Shown piece after piece: positions 1 to 8,188 of a DNA stretch of 38,470 nucleotides; position 1 is the stretch's first letter, and the number at the start of each line of letters is the position of its first letter. A model generated the notes under the pieces. It searched no databases, was not told where the DNA came from, and saw only the letters and a program-made list of their open reading frames with translations. Source of the DNA: Polyangiaceae bacterium (GTDB lineage Bacteria; Myxococcota_A; Polyangia; Polyangiales; Polyangiaceae); contig JAFGIS010000631.1 of assembly GCA_016929495.1 (NCBI GenBank), positions 1-38,470 of the forward strand, in the 5' to 3' direction. The translations under genes and the position numbers were made by a program.

Positions 1-2451
1 AACGAGTCGACCCTGAACATGCCGCTCGACGACGCTGTCGAGCGGCTACGGGGCAAACCGGGCTCGAAGGTCACCGTCTGGATACAGCGGGAAGGCAAGG
101 AGGGTTGGGCGGGCGCTCGCCCCTTCGAGCTCACCCGCGAGGAGATCCGCATCAGTTCGGTCGACGCGCGTATGCTCAATGCCAACGTCGGCTATGTGCG
201 CTTGAAGCAGTTCCAGAACAGCACGGCGGACGAGCTGGACCATGCTATGGACAAGCTTCGCCGGGGCAACAAGCTGACGGCCCTGGTTCTCGACCTACGC
301 GGCAACCCGGGTGGTCTCCTGGACCAGGCGGCCAAAGTCGCAGACAAGTTCATCGACAAGGGGATCATTGTCTCCACCGAGGGTGTCAGCGAGGGACGTG
401 AAGAGAAGGCGGCGACTCGTGAGGGAACCGAGCCGGACTATCCCATCGTGGTCATCACCAACGGCTCCTCTGCCAGCGCCAGCGAGATCGTGGCCGGCGC
501 CCTGAAAAACATCGACCGCGCGGTGGTCGTCGGCCAGACGACCTTCGGCAAGGGAACCGTGCAGCTCGTCTTCCCACGAGTCACTCCGGACGGAGCAGCG
601 CTCAAGCTCACCATCGCGCAGTACCTGACTCCCGGCGACATCTCGATTCAGGGCGTCGGCGTCACACCGGACATCGAGCTCGATCCGATGACCGCCGATC
701 CTCTGGAAATGGATCTGTACCGCACCGACCATCCCGTGCGCGAACGGGATCTTTCCGAGAGTCTCGGATCACATGCCAAGCGCCGCACCGAACGGCCCTC
801 CTTCGTGCTGCGCTACAACATGCCCGAGAAAGAGCGCGAGGAGCTGCGGGACCGCGGCGGAGAACTCGACGACGAGTTCGCTCTGGACTTCCCGACCCGC
901 TTCGCCCGCGACCTGGCGGGTCGGCTGACCCCCGGCAGGCGACCTGCGCAGCTGCGTGCGGCACGCACCTTCCTGGAGCAGACGCAGGAGCAGGAGATAT
1001 CGGCCATCAGCCGCGACCTTGCCGCGCTCGGTATCGACTGGCAGCCGCCTCCCGAAGGCGCCCCGCCGGGCCCACGCGCCTCCGACTACCAGGTATCGGT
1101 ATCCACGGATCGCAAGGACAATACCGTCGTCGCCGGCCAACCGATGACGCTGCGCGTGAAGATCAAGAACCAGGCGAAGACACCCGTCTACAAGTTGCGT
1201 GCCATCACCAAAAGCGACGGAGGCTACTACGACGAAAAGGAATTGCTCTTCGGGCGCGTCGATCCGGGCCAGACAGTGACGCGCGAAGTCCCGCTCGGCT
1301 GGTGCGACGTGGACGGGCGGAGGCCCGGCTCGTCAGCGCCGGTGCCCGATGGTGCACACCGCAGCTGCAAGCTTCCCATGGATGCCGTCACTCGCCAGGA
1401 TGTCGTGCAGCTTCGCTTCTTTGCCGAAGGGGGCGAGGCTCCAGCTGACGCACTCCTGCGTCCCACGGTGACGAGCGTCCCGCGCCCGGTGTTCGCGTAC
1501 GCCTACCAGATCGCGGACAATCGACCGGGAAACGGCGACGGAATGCTCGTGCGCCGCGAGGGAGCGACCGTCTACTTGACCGTCAAGAACGTGGGCGCGG
1601 GACGCTCCTACGAGACGCAGGCGAATCTGCGCAATCTGACAGGGGACGGGTTGCTCTTGCACGCCGGACGCTTCGATATCTCCAACATGAATCCGAGGGA
1701 TATCCGCAATGTCGCGTTCACGTTCGATGTACTCGAGGGTCTGCGGGACGATGCTCTCAATCTCGAGCTCAGCGTCGTGGACCGCGACCTGCGTGTGGTA
1801 TCGAGCGAGAAGCTCACGATTCCGGTCAGTAGGGGCGGGCTCGGCCTGGTGGCGGCTCACGGTCGGGGTGAAGCCGTGGCGGACCCGACCCCGGTGCGCG
1901 CCGAACCCGTTCCGGGCGCACCGGTCGTGGGTGAGCTGAAACGCGGTTCTGTCGTCGAGATCCTCGGTACCTTCGCCAAGTTCACGAAGGTGCGTCTCGA
2001 GGCGGAACGGTGCGGCTACGTGCCGACCGACTTGATCCGAAGCGCAGCCGCCACCAAACGTCTGGACCCGCGCTTCGCGCCGCTCCTGCGTCGCTCGCCG
2101 CCGCTGCTCGACGTAGCCCCGGCGCAGCTCGCGACGCGAGGCGACACCATGCGTATCGAGGGTGTTGCGACCGACAATGATCGGGTCCTGGACACGTACA
2201 TCTTCGTCGGGTCGCGCAAGGTCTTCTACCAGTCCAACCGAAACGCCAAGGACCCGCGACGGCTCGCCTTCTCGGTCGACGCCAAGCTCACCCCGGGGAT
2301 CAACGTGGTCTCCGTCGTGGCGCGCGAGACCGAGGACACGGTCACCCAACGCACCATGGTGGTACGGCGTGACGGCCCGAACGGGGAACCCCTCCCGACC
2401 CCCGACAGGGAGCTCTTCGGCATTGACTCGGAGCTCACCGGAGAAGACTGA
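1..2451 (+). CDS. S41 family C-terminal processing peptidase, 5' end outside window
   Basis: The reading frame is open from base 1, so the true start lies upstream; an internal ATG at 19 is not the start. The visible part begins in the second half of a PDZ domain (about codons 1-45), followed by the S41 tail-specific protease core. The core shows the LDLRGNPGG strand, the catalytic serine in the SASE motif (near base 475) and the catalytic lysine in FGKG 25 residues later. After the protease there are about 550 further residues that ordinary CtpA proteins lack: a CARDB-like beta region, an SH3-like segment near bases 1900-2040, and another beta domain at the end. The enzyme probably cleaves proteins in the periplasm, with the C-terminal domains binding substrate or the envelope. 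The family call is firm; the C-terminal domain names are tentative. acpS follows 44 nt downstream. Confidence 0.9.
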   Translation, partial: NESTLNMPLDDAVERLRGKPGSKVTVWIQREGKEGWAGARPFELTREEIRISSVDARMLNANVGYVRLKQFQNSTADELDHAMDKLRRGNKLTALVLDLRGNPGGLLDQAAKVADKFIDKGIIVSTEGVSEGREEKAATREGTEPDYPIVVITNGSSASASEIVAGALKNIDRAVVVGQTTFGKGTVQLVFPRVTPDGAALKLTIAQYLTPGDISIQGVGVTPDIELDPMTADPLEMDLYRTDHPVRERDLSESLGSHAKRRTERPSFVLRYNMPEKEREELRDRGGELDDEFALDFPTRFARDLAGRLTPGRRPAQLRAARTFLEQTQEQEISAISRDLAALGIDWQPPPEGAPPGPRASDYQVSVSTDRKDNTVVAGQPMTLRVKIKNQAKTPVYKLRAITKSDGGYYDEKELLFGRVDPGQTVTREVPLGWCDVDGRRPGSSAPVPDGAHRSCKLPMDAVTRQDVVQLRFFAEGGEAPADALLRPTVTSVPRPVFAYAYQIADNRPGNGDGMLVRREGATVYLTVKNVGAGRSYETQANLRNLTGDGLLLHAGRFDISNMNPRDIRNVAFTFDVLEGLRDDALNLELSVVDRDLRVVSSEKLTIPVSRGGLGLVAAHGRGEAVADPTPVRAEPVPGAPVVGELKRGSVVEILGTFAKFTKVRLEAERCGYVPTDLIRSAAATKRLDPRFAPLLRRSPPLLDVAPAQLATRGDTMRIEGVATDNDRVLDTYIFVGSRKVFYQSNRNAKDPRRLAFSVDAKLTPGINVVSVVARETEDTVTQRTMVVRRDGPNGEPLPTPDRELFGIDSELTGED

Positions 2452-2495
2452 TGGTCGCCACGGCACGCTCGATGGGGTTTGAGCGGTAAGGTCTC

Positions 2496-2870
2496 ATGCT
2501 GGTGGGGCTCGGAATAGACGTAGCTTCGGTGACTCGTGTGGAGCGTGCCGTGAATCGGTTCGGCGACCGATTCACGGCACGTGTTCTGACCGGGCTCGAG
2601 CTCGAGCAGTTGGCCCGCCGCGCTGACCGGAGCTGCTTCGTTGCCGGGCGTTTCGCCGTCAAGGAGGCGGCCTTCAAGGCCCTCGGCGGACCTCGGGACG
2701 TGGGTTGGCATGACCTCGAGGTCGACGCCGGGCCCCGGGGTGCGCCGCTGCTCAGACTGCGCGGCGCGGCGCTGCCCCATGCGGATCGGCTCGGGGTTTC
2801 TCGTGTCTGGGTGTCCATTACCCACGACGCGGGTGTCGCTGCGGCCGTCGTTGTGCTCGAATCGTCCTGA
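2496..2870 (+). CDS. acpS: Holo-[acyl-carrier-protein] synthase
   Basis: This 124-residue protein has the normal AcpS length. It should transfer 4'-phosphopantetheine from CoA to the serine of acyl carrier protein, activating it for fatty-acid synthesis. The N-terminal GIDVASVTRVE motif holds the Mg-binding aspartate, and FAVKEAAFKALG holds the second conserved Glu/Lys set. A WVSITHD strand near the C-terminus matches the family. The chosen ATG gives the usual hydrophobic first strand, and an AAGG sequence lies a few bases upstream. The NAD(P)H-hydrate repair gene follows after 17 nt; acpS next to nnr is a common bacterial arrangement, so the two are probably co-transcribed. Confidence 0.95.
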   Translation: MLVGLGIDVASVTRVERAVNRFGDRFTARVLTGLELEQLARRADRSCFVAGRFAVKEAAFKALGGPRDVGWHDLEVDAGPRGAPLLRLRGAALPHADRLGVSRVWVSITHDAGVAAAVVVLESS

Positions 2871-2887
2871 AGCCACAGGAGGCTACG

Positions 2888-4450
2888 ATGCGCGCGGTAC
2901 TCTCCGGTCAACAGATGCGTCAGTTCGATCGCCATGTCATCGACGCATGCGCGGTTCCGAGCTTGGTCCTGATGGAGAATGCAGGGCGCGGAGCTGCCGA
3001 CGTGATCGACCAAACGCTCGAGCAGGCCGGCGGCCGCTGTCGTGCGCCGGTGCTGGTCGTGTGCGGCAGCGGCAACAACGGTGGCGATGGATTCGTTGTG
3101 GCGCGCCATCTGTCGGCACGCGGTTGGCCCGTCGTCGTGTACCTTGCCGCCGCACCGGACAAGCTCAAGGGCGATGCGCGCGCCAACTACGACGGCTGGG
3201 CCGGCCTGGGCGGCCGGCTCGAGCTCTTGCTCGGCGAGGACGACTCGACCCGGCTCGTGCAGGGGCTTGAGCACTCGAGTGCCGTGGTGGACGCGCTGTT
3301 CGGCACTGGGCTCGACCGCGAGATCACTGGTCGGTACCGAAAGCTCATCGAGGCCATCAACCAGCGCGACGCGCCCTGTTTTTCGCTGGACATCCCGTCG
3401 GGGCTGCACGCGAACACCGGCGCCGTGCTCGGGGTGGCGGTCAAAGCCGATGTGACGATCACGTTCGCCCATCTGAAGCTCGGACTCGTCAGCTCAGTGG
3501 GAGCCGAGCATGCCGGGCGCGTGCACGTGGCTGATCTCGGCGTACCGGGAGGGCTCTTCCACAGGGTCGGCAGCTCTGCTGAGCTCGTCGAGTCAGACGA
3601 CGTCCGGGCGCTGCTCGGCACGCGTCCGCTCGGCGAGCACAAGGCGTCTGCTGGCCGTGTGGTCGCGCTGGCAGGAGGCCACGGCAAGACCGGCGCCGCG
3701 CTTCTGGTCGCGCGGGGGGCGCTCCGCGCCGGCGCCGGTCTGGTTACGGTCGCAACCTTCCCGGAGGCGGCCCACGCGCTCGAGGCCCGCGTACTCGAGG
3801 AAATGACCGCCGCCATCGACCCGGAGCAGATCGAAGCCTCGCTGGAGCGCGCGCTCACCGGCGTGCACGTGGTCGTGGCCGGGCCAGGCTTCGGTCTTGA
3901 TGAACGTGCGCGGCGCGCCGTACGGTACGTGCTTTTCGAGTGGGAAGGGACCAAGGTGCTCGACGCCGACGCGCTGAGCCAGTTCGCCGGCCGAGCCACG
4001 GAGCTCGCCGGGGCTCGAGGTGAGCTCATTCTCACGCCTCATCCGGGAGAGATGGGGAGGCTGCTCGGGATCTCGCCCCAGCAAGTCGAGCAGGACCGCT
4101 TCGCGGCACTCGCGCACTGCGTCGAGCTCACCGGTGCCACGGTGTTGCTCAAAGGGCCGCGCACGCTCGTGGGGGCTCCGGACAGGCCGCCTCTGGTCAA
4201 TGCGGCAGGCACGCCGGCGCTCGCCACCGGTGGCGCGGGTGACGTCCTCGCTGGCGTCCTCGGTGCCTTTGCGTGCCATCTTCCCCCACGCGATGCCGCC
4301 ATCAGCGCCGCCCACGTGCACGCACGGGCCGCCGAGTGTTGGAGCAGGGACACCAAAGGCGACAGAGGGCTGATCGCTCACGAGATTGCGGACTGTATCC
4401 CCCGGGCGCTTGCCGGCCTGTCACGCGCAAGACCGACGCTGCCACTTTGA
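2888..4450 (+). CDS. nnr: Bifunctional NAD(P)H-hydrate epimerase / ADP-dependent dehydratase
   Basis: This 520-residue fusion repairs hydrated NADH and NADPH. The N-terminal YjeF-like epimerase (about residues 1-220) interconverts the R and S hydrates and shows GNNGGDGFVVARHL, GTGLDREITG and SLDIPSG. The C-terminal ribokinase-like dehydratase (about 240-510) removes water from the S-hydrate using ADP and shows LTPHPGEMGRLLG and the GGAGDVLAG anion-hole loop with its catalytic aspartate. The length equals that of E. coli Nnr. A strong Shine-Dalgarno, AGGAGG, lies 5 nt before the ATG. It follows acpS in the same direction. The 109 nt after the stop contain the sigma-54 promoter of the next gene, so the acpS-nnr unit should end here. 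Confidence 0.95.
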   Translation: MRAVLSGQQMRQFDRHVIDACAVPSLVLMENAGRGAADVIDQTLEQAGGRCRAPVLVVCGSGNNGGDGFVVARHLSARGWPVVVYLAAAPDKLKGDARANYDGWAGLGGRLELLLGEDDSTRLVQGLEHSSAVVDALFGTGLDREITGRYRKLIEAINQRDAPCFSLDIPSGLHANTGAVLGVAVKADVTITFAHLKLGLVSSVGAEHAGRVHVADLGVPGGLFHRVGSSAELVESDDVRALLGTRPLGEHKASAGRVVALAGGHGKTGAALLVARGALRAGAGLVTVATFPEAAHALEARVLEEMTAAIDPEQIEASLERALTGVHVVVAGPGFGLDERARRAVRYVLFEWEGTKVLDADALSQFAGRATELAGARGELILTPHPGEMGRLLGISPQQVEQDRFAALAHCVELTGATVLLKGPRTLVGAPDRPPLVNAAGTPALATGGAGDVLAGVLGAFACHLPPRDAAISAAHVHARAAECWSRDTKGDRGLIAHEIADCIPRALAGLSRARPTLPL

Positions 4451-4516
4451 CACCGGGAGCGCCCCTGCCGCCTGCACGAGCCAGGCATAGGGAGCCGCTT
4501 CCGCCGCAAGGACTCC

Positions 4517-4532
4517 TGGCACGCTCTTTGCT
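4517..4532 (+). promoter_or_regulatory. Sigma-54 (-24/-12) promoter for the ECF sigma gene
   Basis: TGGCACG, four bases, then TTGCT matches the sigma-54 consensus at every conserved position, with exactly ten bases between the -24 GG (4518-4519) and the -12 GC (4530-4531). Transcription would start near 4543, leaving a leader of about 17 nt with a GAGGT ribosome site before the ATG at 4560. This is seen directly; use in vivo is inferred. Confidence 0.85.
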
Positions 4533-4559
4533 GACCCAACGCTCTGAGGTCATCTTAGA

Positions 4560-5102
4560 ATGAGCGAAGGCGTTGAAGATCTCCGAGACTTGCGCGTGGA
4601 GCTGGTCGAGCATGTGCGAGCACTACGTGCTCGCGCGTTTCAGCTGTGCAGGAACGAGACGGACGCCGAGGACCTGGTCCACGACACCGTCGAGCGCGCG
4701 CTGAGATTCGGACATACCTACGAGCCAGGCACGAACCTGCGCGCTTGGCTCTACCGGATCGCCACGACCGTCTTCCTGTCGAGGAAGCGCAGAAGCTCAC
4801 GAGAACGTCACGCTCTGGAAGAGCTGCGACTCGATCCCTGCTCCTGGACCGCCCGCGAACCCTTGCCCGCCATGAGCTCGCTGTCCCCCACCATGGCTCG
4901 CGCCGTCGGGGATCTCCCGGCCCGGTACGCCGATGTGCTACGGCTGGTCGATCTCGGTGACCTGAGCTACAGGGAGGCGGCCGAACAGCTCTCCGTTCCG
5001 ATGGGGACCGTCATGAGCCGGCTATTTCGGGGGAGACGGCAGCTGGCGGCGAGCTTGGAGCTGGTGCCGATGGCGCCGGAATCGGCGGCGGAGGCGGCAT
5101 GA
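4560..5102 (+). CDS. ECF-type RNA polymerase sigma factor
   Basis: This 180-residue protein has the two-domain layout of extracytoplasmic-function sigma factors. Region 2 spans about residues 10-85, with DAEDLVHDTVERAL (core binding) and LRAWLYRIATTVF (-10 recognition). Region 4 spans about 115-170, with LPARYADVLRLVDLGDLSYREAAEQL and a helix-turn-helix ending GTVMSRLFRGRRQL. It should direct RNA polymerase to a small regulon. No anti-sigma factor lies beside it: the next gene is a Cys-rich surface protein 37 nt away with its own -10-like box. The sigma-54 promoter just upstream suggests activity is set by transcription of this gene through an enhancer-binding protein. Confidence 0.92.
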   Translation: MSEGVEDLRDLRVELVEHVRALRARAFQLCRNETDAEDLVHDTVERALRFGHTYEPGTNLRAWLYRIATTVFLSRKRRSSRERHALEELRLDPCSWTAREPLPAMSSLSPTMARAVGDLPARYADVLRLVDLGDLSYREAAEQLSVPMGTVMSRLFRGRRQLAASLELVPMAPESAAEAA

Positions 5103-5127
5103 GTGGTCACACGGACGCGGTCGGGCC

Positions 5128-5133
5128 TATCCT
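5128..5133 (+). promoter_or_regulatory. -10 box placed for a leaderless mRNA
   Basis: TATCCT ends 6 nt before the ATG at 5140, so transcription would start at or within a base or two of the start codon. No Shine-Dalgarno is visible. The same geometry recurs upstream of several other genes in the window. No clear -35 element is seen. Confidence 0.45.
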
Positions 5134-5139
5134 AGAACC

Positions 5140-5700
5140 ATGCGGACGACGTGGCCCCTCTTGCTGGTGCTCCTTGCCAAGACAGCAGCCGCTGACGTGC
5201 TCCCGCCGCCGGAGCCCATGCGTTGCGGCCGCGGGCAGGAGGTGACAACGGACCACGGCGGAACGCGCTGCGTGTTTCGCGCTTGCACGACCGACTCCGA
5301 CTGCCCGAGCGGCATGTACTGCGTCGGCATGGACGAGACGTACTGTGACCCGCGCGGAGAGCCATGCTCGACGTCGCGAGTGTGGCGCTGCAACGAGGAT
5401 CGGCGCGCTGGTGACCCGCCGCCTCGGCCTCGACCGCCCGGACCCGAGCCCGAACGCAGATTCGCTCAGCCGCCACCGGGCGACCCAGGCAGCGGCGCCG
5501 TGATCGCGACAGGGGACACGGATCAGCCGAATCCGGATCCAAACGGCAGGGTGCTCGAAACACACCGGCGCTCGGGGTGTGCGTGCTCGACCGTAGGCGC
5601 TGGCGCTCCGGTCGGAGGTGCGCTTCTGGCGTTGCTCGGCGCAGCAGCGGTTTGGGCGCAGAGACGACGCAGAACTGGCCGCGTGTCGAGACGACCGTAG
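5140..5700 (+). CDS. Cys-rich secreted protein with MYXO-CTERM-like sorting tail
   Basis: This 186-residue protein has an N-terminal signal peptide (cleavage likely after TAAA near residue 18). A Cys-rich domain follows (about residues 25-90, with CTTDSDCPSGMYC resembling small disulfide-knit modules of myxobacterial surface proteins), then a Pro-rich linker (about 90-145). It ends in the tripartite MYXO-CTERM pattern: a short Cys motif (SGCACS), a hydrophobic helix of about 20 residues, and an Arg-rich stop (QRRRR). Such tails are known to be handled by myxosortases for surface display. The function of the Cys-rich domain is unknown. It converges on the higA-like gene on the other strand. 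The tail call is a pattern match and has not been scored against a model. Confidence 0.8.
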   Translation: MRTTWPLLLVLLAKTAAADVLPPPEPMRCGRGQEVTTDHGGTRCVFRACTTDSDCPSGMYCVGMDETYCDPRGEPCSTSRVWRCNEDRRAGDPPPRPRPPGPEPERRFAQPPPGDPGSGAVIATGDTDQPNPDPNGRVLETHRRSGCACSTVGAGAPVGGALLALLGAAAVWAQRRRRTGRVSRRP

Positions 5701-5781
5701 CCGCCCCTCGAGCCAAGCGGCGGCTTCGTCAGCGGGGAGTTCTGCCAGAGTCTCGGGATCGAGCAGGGGCACCGATCGCGC

Positions 5782-6084
5782 TCAACCCGTCTTGCGTGAC
5801 AATGGACGCAGCTGTCGGACGTTCACCTCGCGCTCCGCGTGCCACAGGTCCCAATCCGACTGCAGACCGAGCCAGAACTCGGCGCTCATGCCGAGCACCC
5901 GGCTGAGCCGTACGGCGGTGTCGGCGGACAGAGTGCGCTTCGCTTGTAGGATCTGGGTGATGCGCCCGACCGGAACCCCCATACGCTGTGCCAACTCCGT
6001 CTGGGTCAACCCAAGCGGCTCGAGGAACTCCTTGCGGAGCATTTCGCCCGGAGATGTTGGAGCTCGATGCGTGGGCAGCCCCAC
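5782..6084 (-). CDS. higA: HigA-type antitoxin / XRE-family regulator, orphan
   Basis: This 100-residue protein matches the HigA family: an SPGEMLRKEFLEPLGLTQ start, an XRE helix-turn-helix (about residues 25-60, TQTELAQRMGVPVGRITQIL), and the family tail LSRVLGMSAEFWLGLQ. HigA normally neutralises the mRNA interferase HigB and represses its own operon. The gene that should precede it is HigB, but here a nucleotidyltransferase-like gene lies 20 nt upstream and no HigB motif is visible on either side. It may be an orphan that lost its toxin, or an antitoxin or repressor recruited to the neighbouring nucleotidyltransferase operon. The start is a GTG at 6084 with an AAAGG just before it. Confidence 0.88.
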   Translation of the reverse strand: MGLPTHRAPTSPGEMLRKEFLEPLGLTQTELAQRMGVPVGRITQILQAKRTLSADTAVRLSRVLGMSAEFWLGLQSDWDLWHAEREVNVRQLRPLSRKTG

Positions 6085-6104
6085 ACCCTTTCGTTGCGTC
6101 CGGT

Positions 6105-6593
6105 TTATGTCGTTGTGGAGCGTTCCAGTAACAGGCGTAGGAAATGCACGTCCGGCACGTCCTTGTCGCGATAGGAGGCGCGTTTCATTCTCCAGAGGAG
6201 GCGGGGAGACGCGAAAGGTATCGCGACTCCGTCGATCTCGTGCGTCACGGTTTCCTGGATTGCCGAGGCATAGTCGATACCGCTGGCTGATCGCATGAGA
6301 TCGACCACGATCTCGTCCGCCACGCGCACGACCGAGTACTGATTGACCTCACCGGGCTTCAGCTCTCGCACCGCTTGGTCGGGGAGGTACGCCAGCGCGT
6401 CGTAGACCCGCGCCTCGTTCTCGAGCTCCGGGTCGATCAAGAGGTCGATGTCCATCGTGCGTCGATCGTAGCCCGCCGCTCGCACCGCGAATCCCCCTAC
6501 GACGACGTAGCGTGCGCCTGCTGCGTTCAGGTGTCGGCACAGATCGACCAGATCCTCGACGGAAGGCTCACGGGATTCTGGCTCGTCAGTCAT
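6105..6593 (-). CDS. Nucleotidyltransferase-fold protein (AbiEii/MNT-like)
   Basis: This 162-residue protein has the core of the minimal nucleotidyltransferase superfamily. YVVVGGFAVRAAGYDR is followed by the metal-binding DIDLLID motif (about residues 28-55), with a later acidic strand IVVDLMRS (about 100). Members act as toxins that add nucleotides to tRNA or proteins, or as other NTP transferases; this class also has many uncharacterised members. The preferred start is the ATG at 6593, which leaves the GG-D.D core at the usual distance. The longer frame to 6674 overlaps the upstream gene and is less likely. It sits between a small hypothetical gene and the orphan HigA on the same strand, so the three probably form one operon. 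Confidence 0.72.
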   Translation of the reverse strand: MTDEPESREPSVEDLVDLCRHLNAAGARYVVVGGFAVRAAGYDRRTMDIDLLIDPELENEARVYDALAYLPDQAVRELKPGEVNQYSVVRVADEIVVDLMRSASGIDYASAIQETVTHEIDGVAIPFASPRLLWRMKRASYRDKDVPDVHFLRLLLERSTTT

Positions 6594-6634
6594 GGGATAC
6601 AATCGGGCGGCGCCACGTGACTCCAGGATCTCGG

Positions 6635-6859
6635 TCAGCCTCGGCGAGGCCGGGTCAGCATGTCCCACAGCCACTGGTCGGCCGCTTCATGGCTATCGAA
6701 GCGATAGACTCCGCGTGGGACGAAGGGCGTCGGAAAGGCCCTTCGCCAAGCCAGGATCCGTGCCTTGTCGTCCGCAGCGCACAGCGCGACTCGCGGCCGC
6801 CGTCGCCCGACCACGCGCATGAGCGTTTGGTCGTTCTGGGATGGCGGGTCGCTTTTCAT
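6635..6859 (-). CDS. Small hypothetical protein upstream of the nucleotidyltransferase
   Basis: This is a 74-residue basic protein starting at the ATG at 6859; the open frame reaches 6907 and would add 16 residues. The C-terminal half carries GVYRFDSHEAADQWLWDML, a pattern I associate with short proteins encoded just ahead of nucleotidyltransferase-like genes, though I cannot confirm that here. It ends 41 nt before the nucleotidyltransferase start on the same strand. It may be an antitoxin or partner of that enzyme. TATGTT ends 6 nt before the ATG with no Shine-Dalgarno, which fits a leaderless start. Confidence 0.6.
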   Translation of the reverse strand: MKSDPPSQNDQTLMRVVGRRRPRVALCAADDKARILAWRRAFPTPFVPRGVYRFDSHEAADQWLWDMLTRPRRG

Positions 6860-7043
6860 GGTCGAAACATAGCACGAGGCCACCCAGCCTGGAAAAACGC
6901 GGAACACAGCCCCGGCGTGTGATCCGACGTCGGTCGTCTCCGCGGTGACAGGGGGACTGAATCGCGGGCCGAGTCTCTTGTGTTGTTGCCGATGGGTCGG
7001 GAGCTCTGGGGCACTCTGTCCACGGCGGAGCTAGCCTTGCCTC

Positions 7044-7796
7044 ATGCACCTGGTCGCCATCGCCGAGCTTCGGGGGACCGTCGATGCGGCCGTGGGCCCA
7101 CTGGCATCGGAGCTCGGGATCCTGGCGTACGAGCTCCGTCTCGTTCTCAGCGCAGGCTTTCCAGCAGTCATACTCGCCAGCGCCGACGAAGCGGCTGCTC
7201 AGAGGGCCTTTGCCGCCGTCGAGCGGCTGGGACATGCCGCTGTCGCCTGCGACCGCCGTGACATTGTCGCGAGCGCAGCCATGACGACGCTGCGCGCCTT
7301 CGAATTCGGGCCCGAAGCGCTCATAGCGCACGCCGGCTCGGCCGATCGCCTGCCGTACGATGAGATCGCCGTTCTGGTGCGCGCCATGCATCGCAGCACG
7401 ACCGAGACGGTCGAGAAGGTCAAGGAGCGGAAGTTTCGTCCGGGCGTGGCTATCGCGACCGGGGGGCTAATCATGTCGAAGAAGACAACGCGCGAAGTCG
7501 TGACCCGGACCGACGAGCGTGAGCAAGTGCTGTACATTTTCCGCCGAAGCGGGGCGCCGCCCTGGATCCTCAGGGAACGCTCGGCGCTCTACGGAGGACT
7601 CGGCGCCGATCTGCGCCCATCGAGCTTCGAGAGCTTCGCGGCCACCGTGGCACGGATACGCACGAGCGCACCGGAAGCCGCCTACGACGAGCGTCTCATG
7701 AACAGTCGACCGATCCGGGGTGTGGCGAACGGCGTGGGGGCCGCCGACATCTGCGCGTACTTGATCGCGATGCATCTGCAGAGCCGGCGGCCGTGA
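7044..7796 (+). CDS. Conserved-looking hypothetical protein, 250 aa
   Basis: I do not recognise this gene. The protein has no signal peptide or membrane segment. The first 75 residues look like a compact alternating beta/alpha domain (VAIAELRGTVDAAVGPLASE; AVILASADEAAAQRAFAAVE). A mostly helical or basic middle follows (TVEKVKERKFRPG, about 110-130), then a second domain (about 140-250) rich in conserved-type strands such as EQVLYIFRRSGAPPWILRE. Codon use matches the neighbours, which supports a real gene. TAGCCT ends 6 nt before the ATG and there is no Shine-Dalgarno. It is transcribed divergently from the nucleotidyltransferase operon. Confidence 0.7.
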   Translation: MHLVAIAELRGTVDAAVGPLASELGILAYELRLVLSAGFPAVILASADEAAAQRAFAAVERLGHAAVACDRRDIVASAAMTTLRAFEFGPEALIAHAGSADRLPYDEIAVLVRAMHRSTTETVEKVKERKFRPGVAIATGGLIMSKKTTREVVTRTDEREQVLYIFRRSGAPPWILRERSALYGGLGADLRPSSFESFAATVARIRTSAPEAAYDERLMNSRPIRGVANGVGAADICAYLIAMHLQSRRP

Positions 7797-7827
7797 GGCA
7801 GCGCCTCCGATCGCCGGGAAGCACGCC

Positions 7828-7895
7828 TCAGCCGATCGCCTCGATCGGCAGCGTAGCGTCGCCGCTCCCGCCGAACGGGTGAGCGCCCCCACGCG
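7828..7895 (-). pseudogene. Decayed fragment of the nadC 3' end (copy B)
   Basis: Bases 7828-7895 align without gaps to the last 68 bases of the intact nadC (11695-11762), including the stop codon. The best stretches are the first 19 bases (17 identical) and the block ending CGCCCCCACGC (about 26 of 30). Read on the minus strand, the residues before the stop (GDATLPIEAIG) correspond to VDISLEIEGIG of NadC. No larger nadC frame is attached. It lies between the 250-residue hypothetical gene and the toxin-antitoxin pair. Confidence 0.7.
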
Positions 7896-7912
7896 CTGCC
7901 AGTACAGACGCC

Positions 7913-8188
7913 TCAACGTCGCCGGCGGGGCTTCGGCTTGGACTCCACCTGGAGCCGACGTCGCATCTCTTGGGCCGTAACGGTCTTGCTGCTCCGGCGT
8001 CGACCTTCAATCATGCGCCAGAAGTCGGGATCGGAGCTGGTCATCAGATCTTCGAACTCGTCGCCCTCGACACCGATCAGGAGCGCAGCCGGCCTTCCGT
8101 GACGCGTGATCAACACTCGGTCGTTCTGCGCTGCGTCCACGTAGCTGCTCAACCCATTCTTCGCCGTTCCCAATGCAACCACCTTCAT
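7913..8188 (-). CDS. Phd/YefM-family antitoxin
   Basis: This 91-residue protein has the Phd/YefM N-terminal DNA-binding fold: KVVALGTAKNGLSSYVDAAQ, then DRVLITRHGRPAALLIG (residues about 1-42). An acidic/basic C-terminal tail follows that would wrap the toxin. It should neutralise the RelE-like toxin encoded just upstream and repress their shared promoter. The start is the ATG at 8188, which has a strong AAGGAG Shine-Dalgarno and a 4-nt ATGA overlap with the toxin stop. The longer open frame to 8530 is antisense read-through of the toxin region. The toxin-first order is less common for this family but is known. Confidence 0.9.
   Translation of the reverse strand: MKVVALGTAKNGLSSYVDAAQNDRVLITRHGRPAALLIGVEGDEFEDLMTSSDPDFWRMIEGRRRSSKTVTAQEMRRRLQVESKPKPRRRR

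Noticed and set aside
5107..5772. Minus-strand open frame of 221 codons following higA, beginning MPLLDPETLAELPADEAAAW
   Set aside because: The first 30 or so residues look protein-like, but the rest is antisense to the well-supported MYXO-CTERM-like gene and is Arg/Ala-rich noise. At most a short gene scrap precedes it at about 5680-5772.
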